This document shows positions 44,942 through 52,862 of a stretch of DNA of 52,862 nt, piece by piece. The stretch comes from Fibrobacter succinogenes. Lineage in GTDB: Bacteria > Fibrobacterota > Fibrobacteria > Fibrobacterales > Fibrobacteraceae. The notes below the pieces were generated by a model, which did not search any database, was not told the origin of the DNA, and was given only the letters and a program-made list of their open reading frames with translations. The first letter of the stretch is position 1. Each line of letters begins with the position of its first letter. A program made the translations under genes and the position numbers. The DNA is taken from contig CACYRP010000025.1 of assembly GCA_902776765.1 (NCBI GenBank), forward strand, positions 1 through 52,862. Direction: 5' to 3'.

Positions 44942-45163
44942 ACGAAAGAACGGACCTTCGGTCCTATAGACGAAAGACGATTGGCAGTAGGAAGGAGACA
45001 GTAGGCAGTGGTTAGTGGTTGGTGGTTTGGAATGAAAAAAATGATTAGTGGTTAGGTATTCTTGATTATTACATTCCTGTTTACTAACCACTGTTTACCA
45101 ACCACTTCTTTCGTCTATAGCCCGCAAAGCGGGCGTTCTTTCGTCTCTCGTCTTTCGTCTATT
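44939..45163. repeat. Inverted-repeat/heptad element between dusA and the small basic gene
   Basis: The left end reads TAGACGAAAGAACG, hairpin GGACC-TTC-GGTCC, then TATAGACGAAAGACGA. The right end (45103-45163) is the inverse of the same motif with hairpin GCCCGC/GCGGGC. In between, in-phase heptads (TAGGCAG, TGGTTAG, TGGTTGG, TGGTTTG) are mirrored by TTACTAACCACTGTTTACCA further on. The arrangement is a 225-bp imperfect palindrome built from seven-base units. The rest of the gap up to 45249 is AT-rich promoter-like sequence. Confidence 0.85.
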
Positions 45164-45248
45164 TTCACCCCCACCCCTTGACAAACAAGATTTTTTTTTC
45201 TCTATTTGGTGGCGTATTTTTATGTTTAACCTTTAACGGAGATACAAT

Positions 45249-45344
45249 ATGCCTTGCGGAAAGAAAAGAAAGCGCAGGAAGATTGCGACTCACAAGCGTA
45301 AGAAACGCCGTCGTCGTGACCGTCACAAAAAGAAACTTCGCTAA
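45249..45344 (+). CDS. Small basic ribosome-associated protein (AURKAIP1/COX24-like, 31 aa)
   Basis: The frame encodes 31 residues beginning MPCGKKRKRRKIATHKRKKR, nearly all Lys/Arg/His. This matches the short protein annotated in Bacteroidota and relatives as AURKAIP1/COX24 domain-containing or ribosomal bS22/mS38-like, thought to sit on the small ribosomal subunit. GGAG is eight bases before the ATG and a strong terminator follows, so it is a free-standing gene. Confidence 0.88.
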   Translation: MPCGKKRKRRKIATHKRKKRRRRDRHKKKLR

Positions 45345-45378
45345 TATCCGTTAGCATTTTCTTGTGATTTCCTGTAAG

Positions 45379-45404
45379 ACGGAGTGTAAAAGCTCCGTTT
45401 TTTT
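45379..45404 (+). terminator. Terminator of the small basic gene
   Basis: ACGGAG and CTCCGT pair around loop TGTAAAAG, followed by seven T including the stem end. Confidence 0.85.
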
Positions 45405-45513
45405 CGTTTTTCATTTTGTAAAGCCTAGAAAAGCGCTCGGAAATCACGAAAACAATAAGAACCGGATGATTTTTTAATCAATTGGTAAATGGGTTTCACC
45501 CAAAGGAAAACAA

Positions 45514-46473
45514 ATGATAGATCGCAACAAACACTTCCTCCGCTTGACCGACTGGAGCGAAGAAAAAGTCCTCGAAACCATCGAGATTGCCTCGCGTCTC
45601 AAGGCAGAAGTTCACGCTGGTAAGGTCTCTGACCGTCTTCACGGCCAGAACATCGCCATGTTCTTCGAGAAGCCGTCTCTGCGAACTATCACGACTTTCC
45701 AGGTGGGCATGAACCAGCTCGGCGGCCACGCCGTACTCCTCTCTCCGGATTCTATCGGTCTCGGCAAGCGCGAAAGCGTCAAGGACGTTGCTCGCTGCCT
45801 CAGCCGCTGGGTGAACGCCATCGTCGTGCGTTGCTTCAAGCAGCAGCTTGTCGAAGAACTCGCTGAATACGGTTCCATCCCGGTCGTGAACGCATTGACC
45901 GACGATTACCACCCGTGCCAGGCTATCGCATTTGCACAGATGATCAACGAAAATCTCGGCGGTTTCAAGAACGAAGGTGGCAAACCGAAGACCGTCGCTT
46001 TCATCGGTGATGGCAACAACGTTGCAAACTCTTTCCTTGCACTCGCCTCCAAGGTCGGCATGAACTTCACGCTCGCTTGCCCGAAGGGTTTTGAACAGCC
46101 CACCAAGGTAGTGGAAGAAGCCCAGGAAGGCCTCAAGAAGCACGGTTGTGTGTACCGCGTTTTCAACGACCCGAAGGAAGCCGTCAAGGACGCCGACATT
46201 CTCTATAGTGACGTTTGGGTTTCTATGGGTCAAGAAGGCGAAAAGGCAACGAAGCAATCTCACTTCTTGCCGTTCCAGATCAACGACGAACTCTTGAAAC
46301 TCGCTCCGGCGCACTGCAAGGTATCTCACTGCTTGCCGGCACACCGCGGCGAAGAAATCACAGACTCCGTGATGGACAACCTCGACGTGAACATGAGTTT
46401 CGAAGAAGCCGAAAACCGCTTGCACGCACACAAGGCAGTGCTTTGGCAAGTTATGGAACCGTTTTCCAAATAA
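45514..46473 (+). CDS. argF: Ornithine carbamoyltransferase
   Basis: ArgF makes citrulline from ornithine and carbamoyl phosphate in arginine synthesis. The carbamoyl-phosphate motif reads EKPSLRTITTF, a variant of the common STRTR. The HPCQ (DDYHPCQAIA) and HCLPAHRG motifs are intact, and DVWVSMGQE is the ornithine-loop signature distinguishing it from aspartate transcarbamylase and from the acetyl- or succinyl-ornithine enzymes. The length of 319 is typical. AAAGGAA precedes the ATG. It is a single gene followed by two terminators. Confidence 0.94.
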   Translation: MIDRNKHFLRLTDWSEEKVLETIEIASRLKAEVHAGKVSDRLHGQNIAMFFEKPSLRTITTFQVGMNQLGGHAVLLSPDSIGLGKRESVKDVARCLSRWVNAIVVRCFKQQLVEELAEYGSIPVVNALTDDYHPCQAIAFAQMINENLGGFKNEGGKPKTVAFIGDGNNVANSFLALASKVGMNFTLACPKGFEQPTKVVEEAQEGLKKHGCVYRVFNDPKEAVKDADILYSDVWVSMGQEGEKATKQSHFLPFQINDELLKLAPAHCKVSHCLPAHRGEEITDSVMDNLDVNMSFEEAENRLHAHKAVLWQVMEPFSK

Positions 46474-46484
46474 ACTCACATTGA

Positions 46485-46509
46485 AAACGGGATCCTCAAA
46501 ATCCCGTTT
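46485..46509 (+). terminator. First terminator of argF
   Basis: The nine-base-pair stem AAACGGGAT/ATCCCGTTT with loop CCTCAAA is followed a few bases later by a T-rich run. Confidence 0.75.
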
Positions 46510-46592
46510 CATCACACTTTTTTTGTAAGAAAAAAGTATTTAGACCGCAGGCTTATTCATCTAACTTTTTTCTAAGAAAAATGTAATTTTTT

Positions 46593-46618
46593 GACCGCAA
46601 ATTTTTGCGGTCTTTTTT
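46593..46618 (+). terminator. Second terminator downstream of argF
   Basis: GACCGCAA/TTGCGGTC is followed by TTTTTT. The T-rich sequence leading into it partly duplicates that at 46518-46552, where GACCGCA recurs without the hairpin. Confidence 0.8.
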
Positions 46619-46706
46619 CATGATATGTAATTTCGACCATTTTTGGGGAAGTTTTTTCGAGATTGAAATCACACGGTGTTTTTTTTCCCTAGCCACCCCC
46701 GCTCTC

Positions 46707-46720
46707 ATAAGATATATTAA
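46707..46720 (+). promoter_or_regulatory. Conserved promoter-like motif before the first FIST-GGDEF-HD-GYP gene
   Basis: ATAAGATATATTAA occurs here and identically at 49277-49290, each 44 bases before the start codon of a paralogous gene. The motif contains -10-like TATATT. Confidence 0.55.
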
Positions 46721-46764
46721 GGCCATCGGTCAACGCATAGACCAAACAAAGGGGTGTTATCGCA

Positions 46765-49146
46765 ATGAAAAACAAAGCTTTCGCTTTTAAAGATGCTGTA
46801 GAGTTCGAAAACGAACTAAATCTATTTAGCACTTGGTGCAAGGAACATGGCTCGCCTACCGTATGCTTCCAAATCCATTCAGCCGTGCTAGATACAAATA
46901 AACTAAAACCAATCTGGGATATATTGGAACACGTTTTTCCTCAGGCTCCGTGGTTTGGCAGTTCCACAGGCGGAAACATTGCAGATTGCGAAATGACGAC
47001 CGATATTTCTGTTTCGGCAATCATATTCGAAAAGCCGACAACAAAAATTGAGATTTTTCAATATGACTTTTCTAAAGCTTCCGTCCGCAACATCGCAAGC
47101 GAAATCGTAAAAGCAGCAAACCGTAAGTCTTGGGTAAAAGCTATCGAAATCTACCATTGCATTTCTCCGTTTTCAACAACACACCTTTGCGAAGAACTCG
47201 ACGCCCTAGCTCCAGACATCCAAGTTTTTGGCGGCATTGTTGGCTCACCCGATATTACAAGTTCTGATTCCTGTATATTCTCGTCGGTTGGCGGCTATAC
47301 AAACACAGGCCTTTTGGTGGTGTTCTATGGCGGTGACGAATTTTTTGTAGAATCGCGCAAGATTAGCGGATGGAAACCCATTGGCCGTAATTTCCAAGTC
47401 ACTCATGCCAAAGGCAACATCCTTTATGAATTGGGTGGCATCCCAGCTTACGAAGTGTACAACAAGTACCTGGACATCAACAACGACAAAAACTTCTTTG
47501 ACAACGCCCTTGAATTTCCAATGCTCTATGAGCATAACGAAATCTCCATCGTGCGAGCCGTTGCCACAACCAATTCGGACGGTTCCCTTACCATGTCTTC
47601 TGATATAGAGGAAGGCTCGATTATTCGATTGTTATATGCAGAACCGCAGTTGATTCTCCAAAATATCAAGACCGAAAGTGAAAACTGCAAAAAATTCGCT
47701 CCAGAAGTCATGCACATATTCTCTGGCGCAGCGCGAAATGCTTACTGGGCGCAACATGAACAAATGTATGAAATGGATCTGCTTAAGGGAATTTCCTCTA
47801 GCACAGGATTTTTCTCGCACGGTGAATTCTTGCGCGAAAAGGGCCATTTGAACCAGCATAACATTACGCTTGTCATCGCTTCGATGCGTGAAGGCCCAAT
47901 CGTAAAACGTGAAATCGCAAATAATGAAAACATTAACAAGGTAAAGTCTTTCCGATTGCCGGTTGCCGCGCGCATGGCTACATTCATTCGCGAAACTTCG
48001 TTCGAGCTTGAACAAACTAACAGCAAATTGCAAGTGATGAGCGAACACATGCAAGATGTCGCCACAACGGACAGCTTGACGGGCCTTGAAAATAGAGTTG
48101 CCTTCGACGCACTTCTAAAAATGATCAGTCAAGAAGATTCAGAATCAAACTGGACCATGCTCTTGATGGACGTGAACGGCCTTAAATATGCAAACGATAC
48201 TTTTGGCCATCAGGCCGGTGATGCATTAATTGTCGCTGCGTCAAATATTATCACAAACGTATATCAATCCAAAGGCAATTGCTTTAGAATCGGAGGCGAC
48301 GAATTTGCCGTTATCACGCGCGCCCCGCTTAACACGCTATTCCTGCTGTATTCCAATTTGCAGAAAGATATTGAGGATTATAACAGGACCGCGCTGTACC
48401 ATTTGTCAATTGCAGTTGGCGAAAGCCGCCTGTGTAACGATGCCGGAATCCGCAAGTCCATTAGTGATTGGAAAATGGATGCCGACCTGAACATGTACCG
48501 CGATAAGGTTCGTTTCCACAAACCGATTGAAAATAGCGAAAACCAAAACCTCAAGGATTTGATATCTTGCTTGATTTCAGTCGAAGAAGCAAAGGATTCC
48601 TATACGGCCCACCATTCGGAACGAGTGAAGGCCTACTCGGAATTGATAGCTCGTTCTCTCGGACTTTCGGAAAGTTCAATAGCAATGATTACGCATGCGG
48701 CGCATTTGCACGATATCGGGAAAATGGGCATTAGCGACAACGTGCTCGGTAAGCCTAGCAGACTTTCCGACGATGAATTCGAAATCATTAAACAGCATCC
48801 GGTCATTGGCGCAAAGATTCTAATGCAGTCCAACTACACACACGAATTGGTGCAGACGGTGCTACATCACCATGAACGCTTTGACGGACGTGGCTACCCC
48901 GAGGGACTCAAGGGCGAAGACATTCCAATAGGCGCCCGAGTGATCGCCATTGCCGACTCAATCGACGCTATGACCAGCAAGCGTGTTTACCGCGATGCCA
49001 TGTCGTTGGATTACTGCCGTAGCGAAATCGAGAAGAACCTGGGCGTGATGTACGACCCCGCCATAGGCCAGGTTGCGCTGGAACACTGGAACGAAATTGT
49101 GGATTACCTGATGAAATTACTGTCAGGCCGGCCAAAAGTTCTATAA
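46765..49146 (+). CDS. FIST-GGDEF-HD-GYP cyclic-di-GMP signalling protein, copy 1
   Basis: The 793-residue soluble protein has an N-terminal FIST sensor (FIST_N about 30-220, FIST_C about 225-375), then a GGDEF domain (FRIGGDEFAVI) and a C-terminal HD-GYP phosphodiesterase domain (HAAHLHDIGKMGI, LHHHERFDGRGYPEGL). Both catalytic domains keep their key residues. The GGDEF domain has no RxxD inhibitory motif before GGDEF, which would allow synthesis without that feedback. There is no signal peptide or membrane helix, so sensing should be intracellular. FIST domains are thought to bind small molecules such as amino acids. The next gene is a paralogue. Confidence 0.93.
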   Translation: MKNKAFAFKDAVEFENELNLFSTWCKEHGSPTVCFQIHSAVLDTNKLKPIWDILEHVFPQAPWFGSSTGGNIADCEMTTDISVSAIIFEKPTTKIEIFQYDFSKASVRNIASEIVKAANRKSWVKAIEIYHCISPFSTTHLCEELDALAPDIQVFGGIVGSPDITSSDSCIFSSVGGYTNTGLLVVFYGGDEFFVESRKISGWKPIGRNFQVTHAKGNILYELGGIPAYEVYNKYLDINNDKNFFDNALEFPMLYEHNEISIVRAVATTNSDGSLTMSSDIEEGSIIRLLYAEPQLILQNIKTESENCKKFAPEVMHIFSGAARNAYWAQHEQMYEMDLLKGISSSTGFFSHGEFLREKGHLNQHNITLVIASMREGPIVKREIANNENINKVKSFRLPVAARMATFIRETSFELEQTNSKLQVMSEHMQDVATTDSLTGLENRVAFDALLKMISQEDSESNWTMLLMDVNGLKYANDTFGHQAGDALIVAASNIITNVYQSKGNCFRIGGDEFAVITRAPLNTLFLLYSNLQKDIEDYNRTALYHLSIAVGESRLCNDAGIRKSISDWKMDADLNMYRDKVRFHKPIENSENQNLKDLISCLISVEEAKDSYTAHHSERVKAYSELIARSLGLSESSIAMITHAAHLHDIGKMGISDNVLGKPSRLSDDEFEIIKQHPVIGAKILMQSNYTHELVQTVLHHHERFDGRGYPEGLKGEDIPIGARVIAIADSIDAMTSKRVYRDAMSLDYCRSEIEKNLGVMYDPAIGQVALEHWNEIVDYLMKLLSGRPKVL

Positions 49147-49166
49147 AGGCTTCTTGTTCTAAAAAA

Positions 49167-49195
49167 AAAAGCGAACCTAAAAAGGTTCGCTTTTG
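49167..49195 (+). terminator. Terminator after the first paralogue
   Basis: AAAAGCGAACC/GGTTCGCTTTT pairs around loop TAAAAA. It separates the two paralogous genes into independent transcripts. Confidence 0.85.
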
Positions 49196-49276
49196 CCGTT
49201 AAAAGACCCCAAAAGTCACATTTTATATCAATTTTACGCCCAAAATTTTACATTTCGCTTACCATATTCCTTCTTG

Positions 49277-49290
49277 ATAAGATATATTAA
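49277..49290 (+). promoter_or_regulatory. Conserved promoter-like motif before the second paralogue
   Basis: ATAAGATATATTAA is identical to the copy at 46707-46720, with the same distance to the start codon. Confidence 0.55.
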
Positions 49291-49334
49291 TAAAGTCACT
49301 TTACACTTTGGTGTAACAAGAAGGGAACGTTTAA

Positions 49335-51719
49335 ATGAAAAACAGAATCTTCGCATTTAACGATACGGCCTCGTTTGAAAAAGAGCTTATCCAGTTTAAA
49401 GACTGGTGCAAAGAAAACGGGTCGCCTACCATATGTTTCCAAATCCATTCTGAAGAGTTAGATCCGGAAAAACTGAGTTCTGTTTGGAACACTCTAGAAC
49501 ATGTTTTTCCTGATGTGCCGTGGTTCGGCAACTCGACAAGCGGAAACATCGTCAACTGCGATAAAGCTAGCGAAATATCAGTGTCCGCCATCATATTCGA
49601 AAAGCCAACGAGTAAATTTGAGATTTACCAATATGACTTTTCCCAAAAATCGATCAGCGACATAGCCTGCGAAATTGAAAAAGAGGCCAACCGGAACCAT
49701 TGGGTAAAAGCCGTTGAAATCTACCACTGCATTTCACCCTTTTCAACAACGCTCCTTTGCGAAGGACTCGACGCCTTGGCTCCAGACATCCAGATTTTTG
49801 GCGGCATCGTTTGTTCCCCCGACATTACAAGCCACAATTCCTGTGTATTTTCGTCCGTAGGCGGCTATACCAGAACAGGACTTTTAGTGGTTTTCTATGG
49901 CGGTAGAGAATTTTATGTGGAATCCCGCAAGATCAGCGGCTGGAAACCCATCGGACGTAATTTCCACGTCACTCGTTCCGAAGGCAATATCCTTTATGAA
50001 CTGGGCAGTATCCCGGCCTACGAAGTTTATAACAAGTACCTGAACATCAAGAACGACAAGAACTTTTTCTACAACGCGCTTGAATTCCCAATGCTCTATG
50101 AACATAACGGGATTTCGATTGTGCGTGCCGCAGGCGCAAGTAATCCAGACGGTTCGCTCACAATGTCTTCGGACATCGATGAAGGCTCCATCGTTCGCCT
50201 GTCGTATGGCGAACCACAGTTGATTGTCGATAGCATCAAGACCGAAAGTGAAAACAGCGAAATGTTCGCTCCTGAAGTTTTGCATATATTCTCTTGTGCC
50301 GCGAGAAAAGCATTCTGGTCACAACACGAACCAACATACGAAATTACTCCTTTCAAGAAAATCGCACCTAACACAGGATTTTTCTCGCACGGCGAATTCC
50401 TGCGAGAAAAGGGCCATTTGAACCAACACAACATTACGCTCGTCATCGCATCGATGCGCGAAGGTCCAGTTGTAAAACGCGAACAAGTTAAAAACGATAT
50501 TGAGCACAGAATAAAATCTACCCGTTTGCCACTTGCAGCCCGCATGGCAACATTCATTCGCGAAACATCTTTCGAATTAGAACAAATTAACAGTAAGTTA
50601 CGCGTAATGAACGAGCACTTGCAAGATGTTGCAACAACCGACAGTCTGACAGGCCTTGAAAACAGACTCGCCTTCGACGCACTTCTAAACACAATCAATC
50701 AGGAAGACTCCGAAGCGAACGATTGGACCATGTACTTGATGGACGTGAACGGCCTTAAATACGCAAACGATACATTTGGACATCAGGCAGGCGATGCTCT
50801 AATCATCGCGGCGGCAAACGTAATCAAAAACGCATACGGCAACAACGGAAATTGCTTTAGAATCGGAGGCGATGAATTTGTCGTTGTGACACGCGCTCCG
50901 CAAGAATCATTATTCATACAACAAACACAATTGAAGAATAGCGTTGACGAGTACAACAAAACCGCATTGTACCATTTGTCAATCGCAATAGGCGAAAGCC
51001 GCTTGTGTAGCGATACAGGAGTCCGAAAATCCATTAGCGACTGGAAAATGGAAGCCGACTTGAACATGTATCGCGACAAGGTGCGTTATCACAAAACAAT
51101 TGAAAACAGCGAAAACAAGAATCTCAAGGACTTGATTTCGTGCCTAATTTCAGTCGAAGAAGCAAAAGATTCCTACACAGCACACCATTCTGAACGTGTA
51201 AGAGAATACTCGGAATTGATCGCCCGTTTTCTAGGCCTTTCGGAAAGTTCAATATCGCTGATTACACATGCAGCGCACTTGCATGATATCGGCAAGATTG
51301 GCATTCGAGACAACGTACTTACAAAACCCGGAAAACTCACAGACGAAGAATTCGAAATCATCAAGCAGCACCCGGTCATTGGTGCAAAGATTCTAATGCA
51401 GTCCAACTACACGCACGAAATGGTGCAGATTGTATTGCATCACCATGAACGCTACGACGGCCGTGGTTACCCAGAAGGTCTGAAAGGCGAAAACATTCCA
51501 ATTGGAGCCCGAGTAATCGCCATCGCGGACTCCATCGACGCCATGACCAGCAAGCGCGTTTACCGCGATGCCATGTCGCTGGATTACTGCCGCGAAGAAA
51601 TCGAGAAGAATCTAGGCAAAATGTACGACCCCGCCATCGGCAAAGTCGTGCTGGAACATTGGAACGAATTGGTCGATTCCCTGTTGTCCATGCGGAGTGG
51701 CCGCCCGAAAGTCGTTTAA
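49335..51719 (+). CDS. FIST-GGDEF-HD-GYP cyclic-di-GMP signalling protein, copy 2
   Basis: This 794-residue paralogue has the same domain order: FIST_N, FIST_C, GGDEF (FRIGGDEFVVV) and HD-GYP (HAAHLHDIGKIGI, LHHHERYDGRGYPEGL). By eye roughly three quarters of residues match copy 1; divergence is highest in the FIST region and the linker before GGDEF, lowest in HD-GYP. That pattern suggests two sensors with different ligands and a shared output (inference). It has its own promoter-like motif and terminator. An RxxD inhibitory site is again absent. Confidence 0.93.
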   Translation: MKNRIFAFNDTASFEKELIQFKDWCKENGSPTICFQIHSEELDPEKLSSVWNTLEHVFPDVPWFGNSTSGNIVNCDKASEISVSAIIFEKPTSKFEIYQYDFSQKSISDIACEIEKEANRNHWVKAVEIYHCISPFSTTLLCEGLDALAPDIQIFGGIVCSPDITSHNSCVFSSVGGYTRTGLLVVFYGGREFYVESRKISGWKPIGRNFHVTRSEGNILYELGSIPAYEVYNKYLNIKNDKNFFYNALEFPMLYEHNGISIVRAAGASNPDGSLTMSSDIDEGSIVRLSYGEPQLIVDSIKTESENSEMFAPEVLHIFSCAARKAFWSQHEPTYEITPFKKIAPNTGFFSHGEFLREKGHLNQHNITLVIASMREGPVVKREQVKNDIEHRIKSTRLPLAARMATFIRETSFELEQINSKLRVMNEHLQDVATTDSLTGLENRLAFDALLNTINQEDSEANDWTMYLMDVNGLKYANDTFGHQAGDALIIAAANVIKNAYGNNGNCFRIGGDEFVVVTRAPQESLFIQQTQLKNSVDEYNKTALYHLSIAIGESRLCSDTGVRKSISDWKMEADLNMYRDKVRYHKTIENSENKNLKDLISCLISVEEAKDSYTAHHSERVREYSELIARFLGLSESSISLITHAAHLHDIGKIGIRDNVLTKPGKLTDEEFEIIKQHPVIGAKILMQSNYTHEMVQIVLHHHERYDGRGYPEGLKGENIPIGARVIAIADSIDAMTSKRVYRDAMSLDYCREEIEKNLGKMYDPAIGKVVLEHWNELVDSLLSMRSGRPKVV

Positions 51720-51740
51720 AGCCAAACAAACTCTATGCAA

Positions 51741-51772
51741 AAAATCTCCCGGAGCATTTCCGAGAGATTTTT
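51741..51772. terminator. Bidirectional terminator between copy 2 and gltA
   Basis: AAAATCTC-CGGA and TCCG-AGAGATTTT pair around loop GCATT, with T on both strands after the stem. It serves the convergent genes on either side. Confidence 0.8.
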
Positions 51773-51830
51773 AATTTGTCTAGTACCGCCGCAGTTTTCA
51801 ATTTCGCAGTTCATGCCCGCGGCAAAAAGC

Positions 51831-52862
51831 CTATCGTTTATCTCTATCAATCCACGGGCGTTCGTTCTTGCCGATGTAAATCTGGCGCGGACGGTTAATC
51901 TTGCTCTGCGGATCGTCGTGCATTTCCTTCCAATGGGCAATCCAGCCCGGCAAGCGTCCAATCGCGAACATCACGGTAAGCATGTTCGTCGGGATGCCCA
52001 TGGCGCGGTAGAGAATGCCGGAGTAGAAGTCCACATTCGGGTACAGCTTACGTTCGATAAAGTAATCGTCCTTGAGGGCGGCTTCTTCGAGCTTGATAGC
52101 CACATCCAAAAGCGGATCGTGCACATGTTCGCGTTCGAAAACCTGGTACATAAGCTTCTTCAAGACTTTTGCGCGCGGGTCATAGCTCTTATAGACGCGG
52201 TGACCAAAGCCAGAAAGACGGAACGGATCGTTCTTGTCCTTGGCCTTCGCCATCACCTGTTCAATCGTCATGCCGCTCTGCTGGATGCGCAGAAGCGTTT
52301 CGAGCACAGCCTGGTTTGCACCACCGTGGAGCGGACCCCACAAGGCGCAAATGCCGGCGCAAATGCTAGCGTAAAGGTTTGCCTGAGAGCTGCCCACCAT
52401 GCGAACGGTCGAAGTGGAGCAGTTCTGTTCGTGGTCCGCATGGACAATCAAAAGCGTGTTGAGCGCCTTTTCCATAATCGGATCCGGGTGGTACGGGCGA
52501 GCCTTACTGCTGAACATCATGTTGAGGAAGTTGCTGCAGTAGCTGCGTTCCGCTTCCGGGTACACAAACGGTTCACCGATACTTGCCTTATAAGCAAAAG
52601 CGGCAATCGTGCGGATCTTGGAAATGAGACCTGCGGTCGTGAGTTCAAATGCACTTGCGATGTTTTCGTCGTCGTAGAAACGCGGCGTGAAAAGCCCCAC
52701 GGCGTTCACCACGGACGAGAGAATACCCATCGGGTGAGCTCCCGGCGGCATTTCACGGAAGAAGTGCAGCAAGTTCTCGTGCAACAAGGCATTTTCGGTC
52801 AAGAGCGTGCGGAAATGGCTCAACTGTTCCTGATTCGGGAGTTCACCGTAAATCAGGAGCCA
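51831..52862 (-). CDS. gltA: Citrate synthase, 5' end beyond the window
   Basis: Citrate synthase condenses oxaloacetate and acetyl-CoA. The visible 343 residues include the catalytic His-containing segments HADHEQNCSTSTVRMVGSS and WGPLHGGANQAVLETL, GFGHRVYKSYDPRAKVL, and the catalytic Asp in YPNVDFYSG. The C-terminus PRQIYIGKNERPW matches the hexameric bacterial type. The reading frame continues past base 52862 (LIYGELPNQEQLSHFR at the edge), so an in-frame ATG at 52823 is not the real start. The gene is convergent with copy 2 of the FIST protein. Confidence 0.96.
   Translation of the reverse strand, partial: WLLIYGELPNQEQLSHFRTLLTENALLHENLLHFFREMPPGAHPMGILSSVVNAVGLFTPRFYDDENIASAFELTTAGLISKIRTIAAFAYKASIGEPFVYPEAERSYCSNFLNMMFSSKARPYHPDPIMEKALNTLLIVHADHEQNCSTSTVRMVGSSQANLYASICAGICALWGPLHGGANQAVLETLLRIQQSGMTIEQVMAKAKDKNDPFRLSGFGHRVYKSYDPRAKVLKKLMYQVFEREHVHDPLLDVAIKLEEAALKDDYFIERKLYPNVDFYSGILYRAMGIPTNMLTVMFAIGRLPGWIAHWKEMHDDPQSKINRPRQIYIGKNERPWIDRDKR

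Noticed and set aside
45496..46515. 339-codon minus-strand frame opposite argF
   Set aside because: It is fully antisense to a certain gene and shows the same composition artefact.

Overview
The window looks like a Fibrobacter (Fibrobacterota) chromosome segment. The evidence is a TIGR02147-type regulator directly upstream of a DUF2341-like lipoprotein, many short-lipobox lipoproteins, Ser-rich linkers joined to an FGE-sulfatase-like domain, a double-length UvrA, and C-terminal tails resembling type IX secretion sorting signals. No phage, insertion sequence, plasmid or CRISPR hallmark was found. Most genes are ordinary chromosomal genes; the unusual content is in intergenic repeats, one probable non-coding RNA and several atypical protein architectures.

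Layout. 1-5 kb: a repeat-rich lipoprotein that is frameshifted and runs off the left edge, a degenerate HD-domain protein, serC, and then a gene-free stretch that appears to encode a roughly 230-nt RNA on the minus strand. 4.6-11.6 kb: minus-strand genes psd, a FeS-cluster-loop protein, two lipoproteins, a YtfJ-like protein, dtd, an asparaginase, and a TPR/HExxH protein that overlaps the asparaginase. 11.7-17.8 kb: an M50-like membrane protein, the TIGR02147/DUF2341 pair, a MATE transporter and ychF. 18.0-21.4 kb: a minus-strand operon of a Wzc-type tyrosine kinase, a secreted protein and a previously overlooked 52-aa acidic peptide gene. 21.7-32.1 kb: a membrane protein, an FGE-domain protein, the 1777-aa tandem UvrA and a C25/PA14 protein. 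32.3-34.2 kb: a SpoIIE-type phosphatase and tRNA-Ala(CGC).

34.3-40.5 kb is a probable five-gene minus-strand operon (TPR lipoprotein, membrane Ser/Thr kinase, sigma-54 activator, periplasmic protein, beta-barrel protein), followed by a DUF3332-like lipoprotein and a degenerate Nudix protein. 40.6-44.9 kb: a membrane-tethered sugar-binding-like protein, a diguanylate cyclase and dusA. 45.2-52.9 kb: a 31-aa basic ribosome-associated protein gene, argF, two tandem FIST-GGDEF-HD-GYP paralogues with matching upstream motifs, and the partial gltA. Cyclic-di-GMP signalling is therefore concentrated in the last 12 kb.

The most unusual structural signal is a set of intergenic tracts built on a seven-nucleotide period. 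At least five loci with different unit sequences share this period, often with a small hairpin embedded and the neighbouring stop codon in phase. Two of these loci also carry inverted copies of a TAGACGAAAG motif, resembling small inverted-repeat elements.
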